From Trichocoleus sp. FACHB-46 (GTDB taxonomy: Bacteria; Cyanobacteriota; Cyanobacteriia; FACHB-46): a stretch of DNA of 64,000 nt. Where the stretch lies: contig NZ_JACJOD010000011.1 in NCBI RefSeq assembly GCF_014695385.1, positions 1 to 64,000 on the forward strand. The letters run 5' to 3'. Positions 9,023-19,100 of this stretch are shown in pieces (within the stretch, counting starts at the first letter, position 1; every line of letters begins with the position of its first letter). Below the pieces are notes generated by a model that did no database searches, had not been told where the DNA came from, and worked only from the letters and a program-made list of their open reading frames with translations. Made by a program: the position numbers and the translations under genes.

Positions 9023-9626
9023 TGCAGTTACCTCGTTTAATCAGTTGCTGAGTCAAGTGATTTTTTAGCTGTAGTTTGGTTTCTTTCGAGAAACTAACTA
9101 GCTTTTTAACTATTTGTTAAACTATGTAAATCTAGCCATAAATAACTCTGTCGAAATATGGATCAAGCACTAGTCTGTCAGTTGCGTCTTAGGTGGGACG
9201 GCACTTTGGCGATCGCCTAACCAAGCTCCAAAGAACCTTCAGATCCGGTACCTAGCTTGATTAAGAGATCTCAGTAGCAAGGATTATGCCAACTTCATGA
9301 ATTTAGAGTAGACTCATCTCATTTCAAGCCAAATATTGTTAGTAAAAGTGTGATCTCTGCCTAATCGGAAAGTAGTGTGTAACCACGAACCAAGAAGGTA
9401 GGATCAATTAATTTCATCACTATTAAGACGCATAAAAGTTTGTCAGGCTCTACTGATTAGAAGGGCAGCCTAGTGTAAATAGCTGCTATATCAGCAAGCA
9501 GCGATCGCTAGCTAAACCGGGATTTGCCTAGAGTTAGGCCCTGACCCTAAGCTGGTTTGAGCAAAAACTCATGGATGAGTGCACCTAGCTGACTTGCTTA
9601 CTTACAGAATTGCGAGAGGAAATCCT
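9023..9626. other. Intergenic region, divergent promoters presumed
   Basis: About 600 bases between the divergent DUF2945 and second pentapeptide-repeat genes. No supported gene, hairpin terminator or RNA was recognised. The DNA is relatively AT-rich just upstream of 9022. Confidence 0.4.
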
Positions 9627-10436
9627 ATGGATGCCGCTGAACTGCTGAAACGTTATGCAGCAGGGGAAAGAAATTTTCAAGATGTCAACTTGATGCGAGC
9701 ATCTTTGAGCGAGGTCAACCTTTGCGGGGTAGATTTGACAGGAGCGAACTTATTCGAAGCCAACTTAAGTGGTGCCAACTTGGGAGGAGCGAATTTGAGT
9801 CAAGCCAACTTAACGAATGCGACTCTGATTGGTGCCAACTTGATTCGGGTCAACTTTCGCGAAGCTAGCTTGAAGGGAGCGCAGTCGGGTGAAGCCAACT
9901 TTCGAGGTGCCATTCTGCAAAATACCAATTTGAGTGAAGCCAATATGGGCGGCGCTAGCTTAATTGAGGCAGATTTGCATGAAGCGAATCTTAGCCGCAC
10001 CAAGCTAGTGGAAGCAGCACTCAACGGCTCCAACCTGAGCAATACCAACATGACTCACGTCAACCTCAGTCGTGCCTGCTTAGACCGTGCCAATCTCGCT
10101 CATAGTATTTTGACCGGTGCCATTTTAGACGCGGCAAAACTTAGTGAAGTGAATTTGAGCAAAGCAGATTTGACAGGAGCGAATCTTCGAGTGGCCCAGC
10201 TGAAGCAGGCAAACCTCAGAAATGCCAACTTGAGTTGGGCCACTCTCCGGGGTGCCAACTTAAGTAACGTTAACTTGTATCGCGCCAACCTCAGCTGGAC
10301 AAACTTAACTGAAGCGACCTTAACAGATGCCATGTTGATGGATGCCAACCTGAGACGGGCAACGTTAATTGACACAGACCTAAAAAACGCTAATTTGAGT
10401 GGAGCCGTGATGCCTGATGGCACGATTCACAACTAG
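9627..10436 (+). CDS. Pentapeptide-repeat protein 2
   Basis: A 269-residue protein starting at ATG 9627 (MDAAELLKRYAAGERNF) with GAGAGGA six bases upstream. An earlier in-frame TTG lacks a site. After the shared head motif come about 45 consecutive A(N/D)LXX-type pentapeptides with no interruption by another domain, ending LSGAVMPDGTIHN. It is a close relative of the genes at 7601 and 11619 and is likely a paralogue made by duplication. It is predicted to be cytoplasmic, since no signal peptide is present. The biochemical role is unknown. Confidence 0.92.
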   Translation: MDAAELLKRYAAGERNFQDVNLMRASLSEVNLCGVDLTGANLFEANLSGANLGGANLSQANLTNATLIGANLIRVNFREASLKGAQSGEANFRGAILQNTNLSEANMGGASLIEADLHEANLSRTKLVEAALNGSNLSNTNMTHVNLSRACLDRANLAHSILTGAILDAAKLSEVNLSKADLTGANLRVAQLKQANLRNANLSWATLRGANLSNVNLYRANLSWTNLTEATLTDAMLMDANLRRATLIDTDLKNANLSGAVMPDGTIHN

Positions 10437-10626
10437 ATAAAGCTTTGTGCTAATAGGCGTTAATTCAGTGTAGCTAAGTCAATTTACCTAACTGAACAGT
10501 AGTATTTTGGGTGTTTCCTAAAGCGGAAAGGTTATAACAGTGGAGGTCGCTTGCTGGCAGCGTAGAAGAAATCGTGAGCTAGCAAACGGTTAGAAGTGAA
10601 ACGCTTGAAGCAGGAGTCTTGCCCCC

Positions 10627-11436
10627 ATGAAAGGGATCGCGATCGCAGCACTTTTTTCGTCAGCGTTCCTCTTACCTCCGCCCCAGGTGAAGGCCATTGA
10701 GCTGAAAGCTTTACCGCAACTTGCAGTTTCTACCTCCATTGCTCAGGTTGCCTATCCTGCCACTCCTTTGGTGAATGCTCCACGCAACATTACAGTGTTG
10801 GGACAAGGACAGGTAACGGCTCCAGCAGATATAGCTCGGCTGGAGATTCAAGTAATCACTCGCAATCCGTTTGGTGCCGATGCAGGAGCGCCAAATCAGT
10901 TGGCAGTGGGTAATCGACCGCTACAACCTGCGGTCCTACAACCTGTAGTCACAGCGCTACAAGCCATCGGTGTTCCAGCGGAGGCTGTCACAGTGCAAGT
11001 AACTTCTAGCGAAAGCGCTGACGTAATTGTTTTGCTCGAAAAGCCAACTCGTCCCCGGGTCCAAGAAGTGGTTTTAACCGCGAACAATGCAGCCCAGAAG
11101 ACCAATCGTCTTGCCGTTCAAAGCATTGGGGCGGAGTATGCTGTCAAAAACTGTAAGCCTTTAGAAAATGCTTCCCGGCGAGCCGCTTTAAGCGATGCCC
11201 AAGAGCGTCTGCGAGCTTTAGCAACAGCGGTGCGAGTTCGGCTCGGAGCCGTTTTGCAAATTACAGAATTGCCTGTCCTAGGATCGCCGTCTGCTTTTTC
11301 TAAATGCGGTTCTAAGGTGGGGGGGCCTGCCAATCCTCTCAGTCCTCCCAGTACAGGTGCGCCTCCCTACGATCCTGCGGCCTCTACAGAGGTAAGAGTT
11401 TTAAGCCAGATCAGCATCACTTACACAATTGAGTGA
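10627..11436 (+). CDS. SIMPL-domain (DUF541) exported protein
   Basis: A 269-residue protein. Residues 1-23 (MKGIAIAALFSSAFLLPPPQVKA) form a signal peptide with a KA cleavage region. The SIMPL/DUF541 signature begins with RNITVLGQGQVTAPADIARLEIQV and ends with the beta-rich EVRVLSQISITYTIE. Family members such as YggE/BP26 are periplasmic or outer-envelope oligomers linked to stress; the biochemical activity is unclear. It lies between two pentapeptide-repeat genes, all on the plus strand, but gaps of about 180-190 bases argue for separate promoters. A GC-rich Pro/Gly loop (GGPANPLSPPSTGAPP) near residues 235-250 is lineage-specific. Confidence 0.88.
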   Translation: MKGIAIAALFSSAFLLPPPQVKAIELKALPQLAVSTSIAQVAYPATPLVNAPRNITVLGQGQVTAPADIARLEIQVITRNPFGADAGAPNQLAVGNRPLQPAVLQPVVTALQAIGVPAEAVTVQVTSSESADVIVLLEKPTRPRVQEVVLTANNAAQKTNRLAVQSIGAEYAVKNCKPLENASRRAALSDAQERLRALATAVRVRLGAVLQITELPVLGSPSAFSKCGSKVGGPANPLSPPSTGAPPYDPAASTEVRVLSQISITYTIE

Positions 11437-11618
11437 TTTCAGGCACTAGCCTTGTTAGACAGCTTTGCTCAAAATTTGCTCAAACTCAGGTGAGCTAGCA
11501 CTCAAAGATGTTGAAGCTGTATAACACTTTGTGTCAATAGATACATTCGTTTTGAACTTGTTTTTGGTTTGGGCAGTTTAAACCTATTACCCGCCCAGAG
11601 CGATCGCGAGGCCATAGT

Positions 11619-12608
11619 ATGAATGCGGATGAATTACTGAAACGTTATGCAGCAGGGGAAAGAGACTTTAGTGGCCTCAATCTGATTGGAGTAAACCTGG
11701 AAAGAGCAAATCTGGCAGGTGCTAACTTTACAGGTGCCTCGTTTGCGTCTGCCAACTTGAGTCGGGCTTCCTTGACGGGTGCAAACTTAGATGGGGCATT
11801 TTTCTATTCAGCAGATTTGAGTTTCGCCAAACTGGGGTACACCCGATTAACGAATGCAGACTTAACCAAAGCCAATCTCAAGGGGGCGTTTCTGGTTAAA
11901 GCAGACTTAACAGGCGCTAAAGTGAGCGGAGCAATCCTGGCAGCAGTTAACTTACGAGCCGCTAACTTACAAGAAGTAAACCTCTGTGGAGCCGATTTGC
12001 GAAATATCAATCTTCGCTCCGCTAATCTCAGCAAGGCAAATCTTAGCTGGGCTAACTTGACCGGGGCACGGCTGAGTGGCGCTTCTCTCAATGGTGCGTT
12101 ACTAAATGGCGTCAAACTCAGTGCTGCCTTTTTGAATGGTGTGGATTTGAATGGGATTGACTTAGATGGCGTGAATTTAAGTGCTGCCAAGCTAGGCGGA
12201 GCCAATCTGAATGGAGCCACCCTCACAGCTGCAAACTTGAGTGCAACCCAATTACGAGTTGCGAGTTTGATTCGAGTGAACTTACATGCCGCTAATTTGA
12301 GCGAAGCCGATTTACGCCGAGCCAACTTAAGCGAAGCAACTCTGAGTAAAGCAGACCTCAGTGCTGCGGATTTGACTGAAGCAGACTTAACGGGCGCAAA
12401 CCTGAATGCAGCGAATCTCTGCGAAGCCAACTTAACCGCAGCTAGTTTTTACCGCGCTTACCTCTGGGGGGCTAAGCTGATGCAAGCAAACCTGTGGCAA
12501 ACTAACCTGGCAGAAGCGAGCCTCCGAGGAGCAGATATCGCTGATACCAACGAAGATGAGGCAATTCTAGTGGGAGCCACCATGCCCGATGGCAGCTTGT
12601 ACCGCTAA
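11619..12608 (+). CDS. Pentapeptide-repeat protein 3
   Basis: The largest of the three relatives, at 329 residues. It starts MNADELLKRYAAGERDF at ATG 11619 and is followed by some 55 A(N/D)LXX repeats. A central stretch (about residues 155-200) is Gly/Val-rich with DGVNL-type repeats in place of AN/AD. The tail ATMPDGSLYR matches the tails of the other two. No signal peptide or transmembrane segment is visible. The shared head (LLKRYAAGER) and tail (MP-DG) flanking a variable number of coils show that these genes vary by gain or loss of coils. Function unknown. Confidence 0.92.
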   Translation: MNADELLKRYAAGERDFSGLNLIGVNLERANLAGANFTGASFASANLSRASLTGANLDGAFFYSADLSFAKLGYTRLTNADLTKANLKGAFLVKADLTGAKVSGAILAAVNLRAANLQEVNLCGADLRNINLRSANLSKANLSWANLTGARLSGASLNGALLNGVKLSAAFLNGVDLNGIDLDGVNLSAAKLGGANLNGATLTAANLSATQLRVASLIRVNLHAANLSEADLRRANLSEATLSKADLSAADLTEADLTGANLNAANLCEANLTAASFYRAYLWGAKLMQANLWQTNLAEASLRGADIADTNEDEAILVGATMPDGSLYR

Positions 12609-12700
12609 TTCTTTGACTAAACTTTTCTGAATGGAGCGATCGCTTCCTGAGCTTCCTATACTTTCCGAGCCTACTGGAGGGGCGATCGCTACTAGAAACT

Positions 12701-13273
12701 TTAGCGGCCTTGAGCCGTGAGACTAGCTTGGCTACAAATAGTAGACCAGCGGGTGACATTCGCTTCCGCCCCGATCAACCCTTGTAGTCGACTGCGATAA
12801 GCTAGCAGTTCAGCTCGTTTTAATGAATTGGCAGGCAACAAAGGGGTTAAATTATCGATCACCGCCACTGCACATTGCCAATCTTGCCCTGCAGTTGCTT
12901 GTTGTAACGTTTGGCCCAAGGCATCTGCACGCTTTTGCCGCGCCACGTTAGCAGCCCTAATTAACTCGTTGCGTCGTACAAACCCTCTAACGTTACGTAG
13001 AGCTTTCGTGGCATAAGGATCGCCAGGACGGATTCTGAGCGCAGCTTGAAAACTCGATTGGGCGGTTTGGTAGTCTCGCTGTTTATTCGCAGCGTACCCT
13101 AGTCGCATGTAACGACGATAACTGGCAGCCTTAGCCCTTTGTTCTTTAGCTCTTTGTTGCTGTTGCGCCTGTTGAGCTGCGGCTGTGGGGGCAGCAATAG
13201 CAGGCGTAAGTTCAAAAACTGAACCCGTCAGAGTGAGAGGAATGCAGGCAAGGGCAGCTAGAAATCGTTTCAT
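12701..13273 (-). CDS. Exported TPR-like protein
   Basis: A 190-residue protein starting at ATG 13273 (MKRFLAALACIPLTLTGSV), chosen because this places a signal peptide at the N-terminus with an AIA-A cleavage site. An ATG 36 bases earlier would bury it. A Gln/Ala/Arg-rich segment follows, then one clear TPR-type unit (YAANKQRDYQTAQSSFQAALRIRPGDPYA) and a second helical region (DWQCAVAVIDNLTPLLPANSLKRAELLAYRSRL). Two cysteines remain in the mature protein. It probably acts in the periplasm as a small protein-interaction module. The role is unknown and no partner is nearby. Confidence 0.72.
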   Translation of the reverse strand: MKRFLAALACIPLTLTGSVFELTPAIAAPTAAAQQAQQQQRAKEQRAKAASYRRYMRLGYAANKQRDYQTAQSSFQAALRIRPGDPYATKALRNVRGFVRRNELIRAANVARQKRADALGQTLQQATAGQDWQCAVAVIDNLTPLLPANSLKRAELLAYRSRLQGLIGAEANVTRWSTICSQASLTAQGR

Positions 13274-13468
13274 AAATTGTCTCGCGCTTGGGTGAGCGAT
13301 CGCATCCAACTATAGCAGGCACAACCGTTCTGGAGCGCAAATTTGGAGCGTAACGGTTGATCACAGGCGACTTAGGTTGCGATCCGCTATGACGTTACCA
13401 AACGATGACGTAATTAAACTCAAAAAGTTCCGGAAACTCAATTTTTCTGCTGTAGGATTTTGCCTGAG

Positions 13469-13729
13469 TTAAGGCATAACTGCCCAAGCGTAGGTGAGCA
13501 CACTCAGCAAACTCACGCCCATAATCATTTCTCTTTGCTGATGCCACAAATGGCGCATATTTGCGAGCGTGAAGGCGATCGCGGCCCGCCGCTCTTGCCC
13601 TAACTCGCTCATCAGCTCGGCCACCCTAGCATCTACTTCGGGCAGTGACACTTCTCCCCGTTGGTAAGCCGCTTGTAGCTCGTTTAACTTGCGCCAATAG
13701 TCTTGAGTAGCTGCTAGTAAATTAGGCAT
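13469..13729 (-). CDS. Small tail-anchored protein, unknown function
   Basis: An 86-residue protein starting at ATG 13729 (MPNLLAATQDYWRKL), with GAGAG upstream on the minus strand. A start 42 bases earlier is possible but adds an unlikely leader. Residues 1-60 are helical and charged (YWRKLNELQAAYQRGEVSLPEVDARVAELM). Residues 64-83 are hydrophobic (EMIMGVSLLSVLTYAWAV), which suggests a C-terminal membrane anchor. I do not recognise the family. It stands between the TPR-like protein and the prolyl oligopeptidase genes, all on the minus strand. Confidence 0.62.
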   Translation of the reverse strand: MPNLLAATQDYWRKLNELQAAYQRGEVSLPEVDARVAELMSELGQERRAAIAFTLANMRHLWHQQREMIMGVSLLSVLTYAWAVMP

Positions 13730-13865
13730 GATAAAGGCACTCTCATTAAAATATTTAACTTTTGTAAACATGTTAACGAGGGTGCCTATGGGGTGAGTTC
13801 TGTAAATAGGAAGAACCGCGATCGCACGTTAGAGAGAGCTTGTCACTCTTCCTCAAGATGAAACT

Positions 13866-15971
13866 TCAACCTTCAGCGGCGATTGGAATGTTAAGGATCT
13901 GTACTAAGAAAGCCCAGCGATCGCTCACTTCCTCAATTACTTTGGCAGTAGGTTTGCCTGCACCATGCCCTGCTTTAGTCTCGATCCGAATCAAGACGGG
14001 AGCGGAACCTTGGTGGGCGGCTTGGAGCGCTGCGGCAAACTTAAAGCTATGGGCAGGAACCACGCGATCGTCATGGTCCGCCGTGGTGATCAGAGTGGCA
14101 GGATAAGCAGTCCCTGGCTTCAGGTTGTGCAGCGGTGAGTAGCCGTAAAGCGCCTTAAACTCTTCTGACTCTTCCGGAGAACCATAGTCCGAAGTCCAAG
14201 CCCAGCCAATGGTGAACTTGTGGAACCGCAACATATCCATCACGCCAACTGCGGGCAATGCTGCGGCAAATAAATCTGGGCGTTGAGTCATGCAAGCGCC
14301 GACCAACAAGCCACCATTACTCCCACCGCCGATCGCTAACTTGCTGGGAGCGGTGTATTGGTTAGCAATCAACCACTCGGCTGCGGCAATAAAGTCATCA
14401 AACACATTTTGCTTGTTGAGCTTTGTCCCTGCCTGATGCCACTCCTCCCCATACTCACCGCCGCCGCGCAGATTCGGCATGGCATACACACCGCCGAGTT
14501 CCATCCACACCAAGTTGCTAACTGAGAAGCTAGGTGTCAGCGACACATTGAAGCCACCATAGCCATAGAGGTAAGTGGGATTGTTGCCGTCTAGCTGCAA
14601 GCCTTTTTTATAAGTAATAAACATGGGCACTTGAGTCCCATCTTTACTGGCGTAAAAAACCTGCTTGGTTTCGTACTCGTCAGGGTTGAAGGCGACAGTT
14701 GGCTGCCGAAAAACGCTGCTCTCCCCATTCACCATGTCGTAGCGATAGATGGTCGGCGGAGTGGTGAAGCTCGTGAAGCTATAGAACGTTTCGGTGTCCT
14801 CTCGTCGTCCGCCAAAGCCCCCGGCTGAGCCAATTCCGGGGAGTACTACTTCTCGAACAAAGGCACCCTCTAAGTCAAAAATTTTGATTTGGCTGCGAGC
14901 GTCTTTGAGGTAGGAGGCCACAAATTGATGATTGAGTAGACCCACACCTTCTAAGGTTTCAACCGCTTGGGGAATCAGTTCCCGCCAATTTTCCCGGTCT
15001 GGAGCCTGAATATCAATCGCGATTACGCGACCCCGTGGTGCCTCTAAATCAGTCTGAAACCAAAAGGTTGAACCTTCATTATCAATAAAGCTATAGCTAG
15101 CTTCAAACTCAGAAATCAGTTCAACCACAGCGGCATTAGGGTCCGACAAATCCTTATAGAACACTAGATTTTTCGGATCAGTGCCGCGCCAAACCGAGAT
15201 GATTAAATAACGACCATCCTCGGTGACACCGCCATTAAAGCCCCACTCCGGTTGATCAGAGCGCTGATAGATCAGCAGGTCTTCAGCTTGAGGCGTGCCT
15301 AAATGATGGTAATAAAGCTTCTGAAAATAGTTGATGGCTTCCAGCTTAGTCGCTTCGTTCGGTTCGTCGTAGCGGCTGTAGAAAAAACCTTGGTTGTCAT
15401 GAGTCCAAGCAGCCCCAGAGAATTTAATCCACTCTAGGCGATCGCTCAAGTCTTGCCCCGTTTCAATATCTCGAACTTGCCATGCCTGCCAATCTGACCC
15501 AGATGTGGAGAGACCATAAGCCATGAGCCTAGCGTCTTCACTAATCACCAGCCCCGAAAGAGCCACTGTGCCGTCTTCGGATAGCTTGTTGGGGTCTAGC
15601 AAAACTCTAGGTTCAGCATCAAGCGAGGTCAGCGTATAGAGGACGCTCTGGTTTTGCAGACCATCATTCTTAAAGTAGAAATAACGCTCCGGGACGCCGT
15701 ACTTTTGGGCATCACCACCCCGAAAAGGAATGCCATATTTTTCATAGTCCCAGAGCTGGGTTAAGCGTTGCTGCAGGCGATCGCGAACCGCAATTTGATT
15801 GAGAAACTGAAAAGTGACTTGGTTTTGGGCTTCTACCCATGCCTGAGTTTCCTCGGAATCCGGGTCTTCTAACCAGCGGTAAGGGTCAGGGACTTCAACG
15901 CCGTGATAGACATCAACTTGAGACCCTTGGGGGGTGGGAGGATAAACGAAGGGTTCGTTGGAGTGGGGCAT
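13866..15971 (-). CDS. Prolyl oligopeptidase (S9A)
   Basis: A 701-residue serine peptidase that cuts short peptides after proline, in the cytoplasm. The N-terminal segment (HGVEVPDPYRWLEDPDSEET) is typical of the family. It is followed by a seven-bladed beta-propeller region and then the alpha/beta-hydrolase domain from about residue 430. The catalytic triad is visible: Ser551 in GGGSNGG, Asp in ADHDDRVVP (near 633) and His669 in KAGHGAGKP. The oxyanion-region motif YGYGGFNVSLTP is also kept. Length is normal and no signal peptide is present. The start ATG 15971 is well placed. The gene lies just past the terminator of the hmp operon. Confidence 0.95.
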   Translation of the reverse strand: MPHSNEPFVYPPTPQGSQVDVYHGVEVPDPYRWLEDPDSEETQAWVEAQNQVTFQFLNQIAVRDRLQQRLTQLWDYEKYGIPFRGGDAQKYGVPERYFYFKNDGLQNQSVLYTLTSLDAEPRVLLDPNKLSEDGTVALSGLVISEDARLMAYGLSTSGSDWQAWQVRDIETGQDLSDRLEWIKFSGAAWTHDNQGFFYSRYDEPNEATKLEAINYFQKLYYHHLGTPQAEDLLIYQRSDQPEWGFNGGVTEDGRYLIISVWRGTDPKNLVFYKDLSDPNAAVVELISEFEASYSFIDNEGSTFWFQTDLEAPRGRVIAIDIQAPDRENWRELIPQAVETLEGVGLLNHQFVASYLKDARSQIKIFDLEGAFVREVVLPGIGSAGGFGGRREDTETFYSFTSFTTPPTIYRYDMVNGESSVFRQPTVAFNPDEYETKQVFYASKDGTQVPMFITYKKGLQLDGNNPTYLYGYGGFNVSLTPSFSVSNLVWMELGGVYAMPNLRGGGEYGEEWHQAGTKLNKQNVFDDFIAAAEWLIANQYTAPSKLAIGGGSNGGLLVGACMTQRPDLFAAALPAVGVMDMLRFHKFTIGWAWTSDYGSPEESEEFKALYGYSPLHNLKPGTAYPATLITTADHDDRVVPAHSFKFAAALQAAHQGSAPVLIRIETKAGHGAGKPTAKVIEEVSDRWAFLVQILNIPIAAEG

Positions 15972-16023
15972 GGTGGCAAGTCAGAGAAGAATAGGGGCAA
16001 AAAATATTTTCCGTGAGACTGAA

Positions 16024-16059
16024 AAGGAGGGAACCCGTCAAAAGCGTGATTCCCTCCTT
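16024..16059 (-). terminator. Intrinsic terminator of the hmp operon
   Basis: Arms AAGGAGGGAA (16024-16033) and TTCCCTCCTT (16050-16059) are perfect complements with a 16-base loop. On the minus strand the stem is followed by TTTTC. It lies about 45 bases past the hmpE stop and before the prolyl oligopeptidase start. Confidence 0.75.
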
Positions 16060-16103
16060 GAAATGGCGCGATCGCTCCTAAGCCTTAGTAAGTGAGCTAG
16101 AAC

Positions 16104-19100
16104 TTATGCATGGCTCCCACTGCCTGCAATCAAAACTTCACCTTTTAGCATGCGTTGAGCGGCATCTAGTAAAGCTTCTTCTAAGTAAGGTTTGGTGAAG
16201 TAGCCCTTGGCACCGAGCTGGACAGCCATCTGTCTATGGCGATCAGCACCCCGTGAGGTGAGCATCGCGATCGGGATGTGGTTGAGGGTGGAATCCTTCT
16301 GAATGCGAGATAGCAGCTCTAGGCCGTCCATTCTAGGCATTTCAATGTCGCAGAACACCATATCGCAGGGCAAGCCAGAGCGCAGTTTTTCCCAAGCTTC
16401 TTGACCATCACGCGCTTGTTCAACTCGGTAACCCACTTTGTTGAACGTCATGGACAACAGCTCACGCACTGTAATCGAGTCATCCACAATCAGAACCGTC
16501 GGGTCAGTTTTGGCAACGGCTTCCGCTACAGGAGGTTCAGCGTTTTGATCCCATAGCGTCGTGCTAGCTTCTCGGCGAATCCGACCCATAGACAGGTCGA
16601 TCAGCTCTAAAACGTCCGCGATCGGCATAATCCGACCATCCCCTAGAACTGTCGCACCAGCAACCCCAATTGGTTTAGGGACAGGGCCTTCAAGTTGCTT
16701 AATTACAATTTCTTGCTCGCCCAAGACCTGATCGACCTGCAAAGCAATGAAGTTGCCAGCACTACGAAGCACCACAATGGAGACGATGTCATCTTCTTGG
16801 TTACCGCCGTAGACGCTACCACGACCGAGATAACGGTTGTATTTGAGAATGTCAGATAACGGTCGGAAGGGCAGCAGCAAATCGCGCCATAGAATACAGG
16901 GTTGTCCATCAGGATTAGCTTGAATCCGCTCCTTGGGCACATCTAGCATGTCTTCTACCCCATCCATCGGAAAGGCAATGCGAGCCCGATTACTGATGCA
17001 GCAGAGAGCTTTGGAAATGCTCAGGGTAAGGGGAAGGCGAATAGTAAACGTCGTTCCCTTCGCGACGGCAGAGTCAGTAGTGATGGCACCACGAATCTCA
17101 CCTAAGCTAGTGCGGACGACGTCCATGCCGACTCCACGGCCTGCGTAGTCAGTGACTTGATCCTTGGTCGTGAAACCGGGATGGAATAGTAAGTCATAAA
17201 CGTCCAAGCGCGAGAGAGTCCTGGCCTCTGCGGGCGTAACCAGACGTTTCTCGATCGCCTTTGTTTTCACTCGATCTGGATCAACTCCTGCCCCATCATC
17301 CGAGACAGAAATCACTGTTTGGTTCCCCTGGTGGAAGGCCCGGATCGTAATGCGACCGATAGGTGGCTTGCCTGCCGCTTGCCGTACATCTGGCGTTTCA
17401 ATCCCGTGGGCGATCGCGTTATTGACCAAGTGAGTCATGGGGTCATAAAGCTGCTCCAAAATCATCTTGTCGATTAAGGTTTCTCGACCTTCGACATGCA
17501 GCTCAGCCTGCTTGCCACACTTGAGGGCAATATCTCGCACTGCTCGCGGCAAGCGATCGGCAATTTGGGCGAAGGGAACCATTCGGGAGCGAGTCAGACC
17601 TTCTTGTAGTTGAGTCGTCACCTGCCGGAACATCCGAGTGACCTGATCGGTTTCATCCACGATGAATTCGATGTCAGAAGCAGACTCTCGAACTCGGACA
17701 ATCAACTCGATCATCTCTTGAGACAAGGTATGGAACCCAGTAAAGCGGTCCATCTCTAGGGCATCGAAGCTGGCTCCTGTGGAGTGGCTGTTCTGGGCAT
17801 CACCATTGGTACCATGTACCGGGGCATGATGACTTTGGCGGCTGGCTAAGAGTGAGCTTTCCAGCAGCGATCGCTCGTACAGGTCACGCATCCGCTGCCC
17901 AACATCGCTGAGTTGCTGCACTTGATAAAGCAAATTATCCAGGAACTGCCGCAACCGTTCTTGGTCTTGCTCCAAGCTATTCCGATTGACCACTAGTTCC
18001 CCAACCAAGTTGCTGAGGTTATCTAAGTGCTTAACCGGAACCCGCATCGTTTGCTCAGCAAAACCTGCTCCACCTCGACGCCCTGGCCGACGGTTAGCCT
18101 GAGGAGCAGCACCGCGGCTCGTTTTAACGGTTGGAGGACCACCCAAGGTTTTGTCAGCATCCTCTAGAAGCTTCTCTAAATCATCGAATTCACCGTCAAA
18201 AGCTCCAGCACCACTGGCAGTAGCACTAAACGCAGACGCTCCTAGCCCATTAACAGAACCAAAAGATTCTTCGTCCAGCAACGCTTCCAATCCTGAAAAG
18301 TCCGCGTCGTCTTTGCCTATCTCTGAGATGGAGGGTGGCGCAGCAAAATCATCCTCACTCAGTAAAGCTTCGAGGTCATCAAAGTTATCGAGAGAATCAG
18401 CGGGCGCTGTATTGCGCTCAAAGTTACCGTCAAAGCCATCTTCCTCACTAGCGATCGCTAGGAAGTCATCTAAGTCAGAGCCACCAACATCGGCAGTATC
18501 GACGCTAGCTTGAGCTTGACCCAAATCTAACCCATCGGAAAAATCATCCGTTGAATCTAGAGCAAATAAATCAAAGTCATTGAGATCTGCTGCTTCGGAA
18601 TCCTCTAGGCCAAAGCTGATATCCGTCACGTCCGCAGCTTCTGGAACTGCATCTGTTCCTAAATCAAACAGATCGAGATCAACCTCATCAAGGTCAAAGC
18701 TTGATTCTGTGGTCAGGTTTGGTGCTGATTCAGTGCTAGTAGTGACATCGTCTTCCAAGCCGAGTTCTGCATCAACCTCTGTAAAGGCATCTCCAAGCTC
18801 AGTCGTTTCCGCAACAGGTAAGCCAGAGAGGTCTAGCGCATCAAAGCCGAATTCATCAGTTGATTCAGTGGTGGGGGAGTCAGCAAAAAGATCGACCGCT
18901 TCCTCCTGTGCTGTATCGACGCTTTCCGTTTGGAAGAAGTCCCCAAACTCATCGCTGTTATCAGAGGCTAGGTCAGGGCCTACCTCAGAAGTGATAGCTG
19001 CATCAGCCTCATCTGCATCAAAGCCTTCAAGCCAACTTTCGGAATCTATGTTCTCAGAAATGCTGGCTTCGCTGAGGCTATCTGATGTTTGTTCGTCAAA

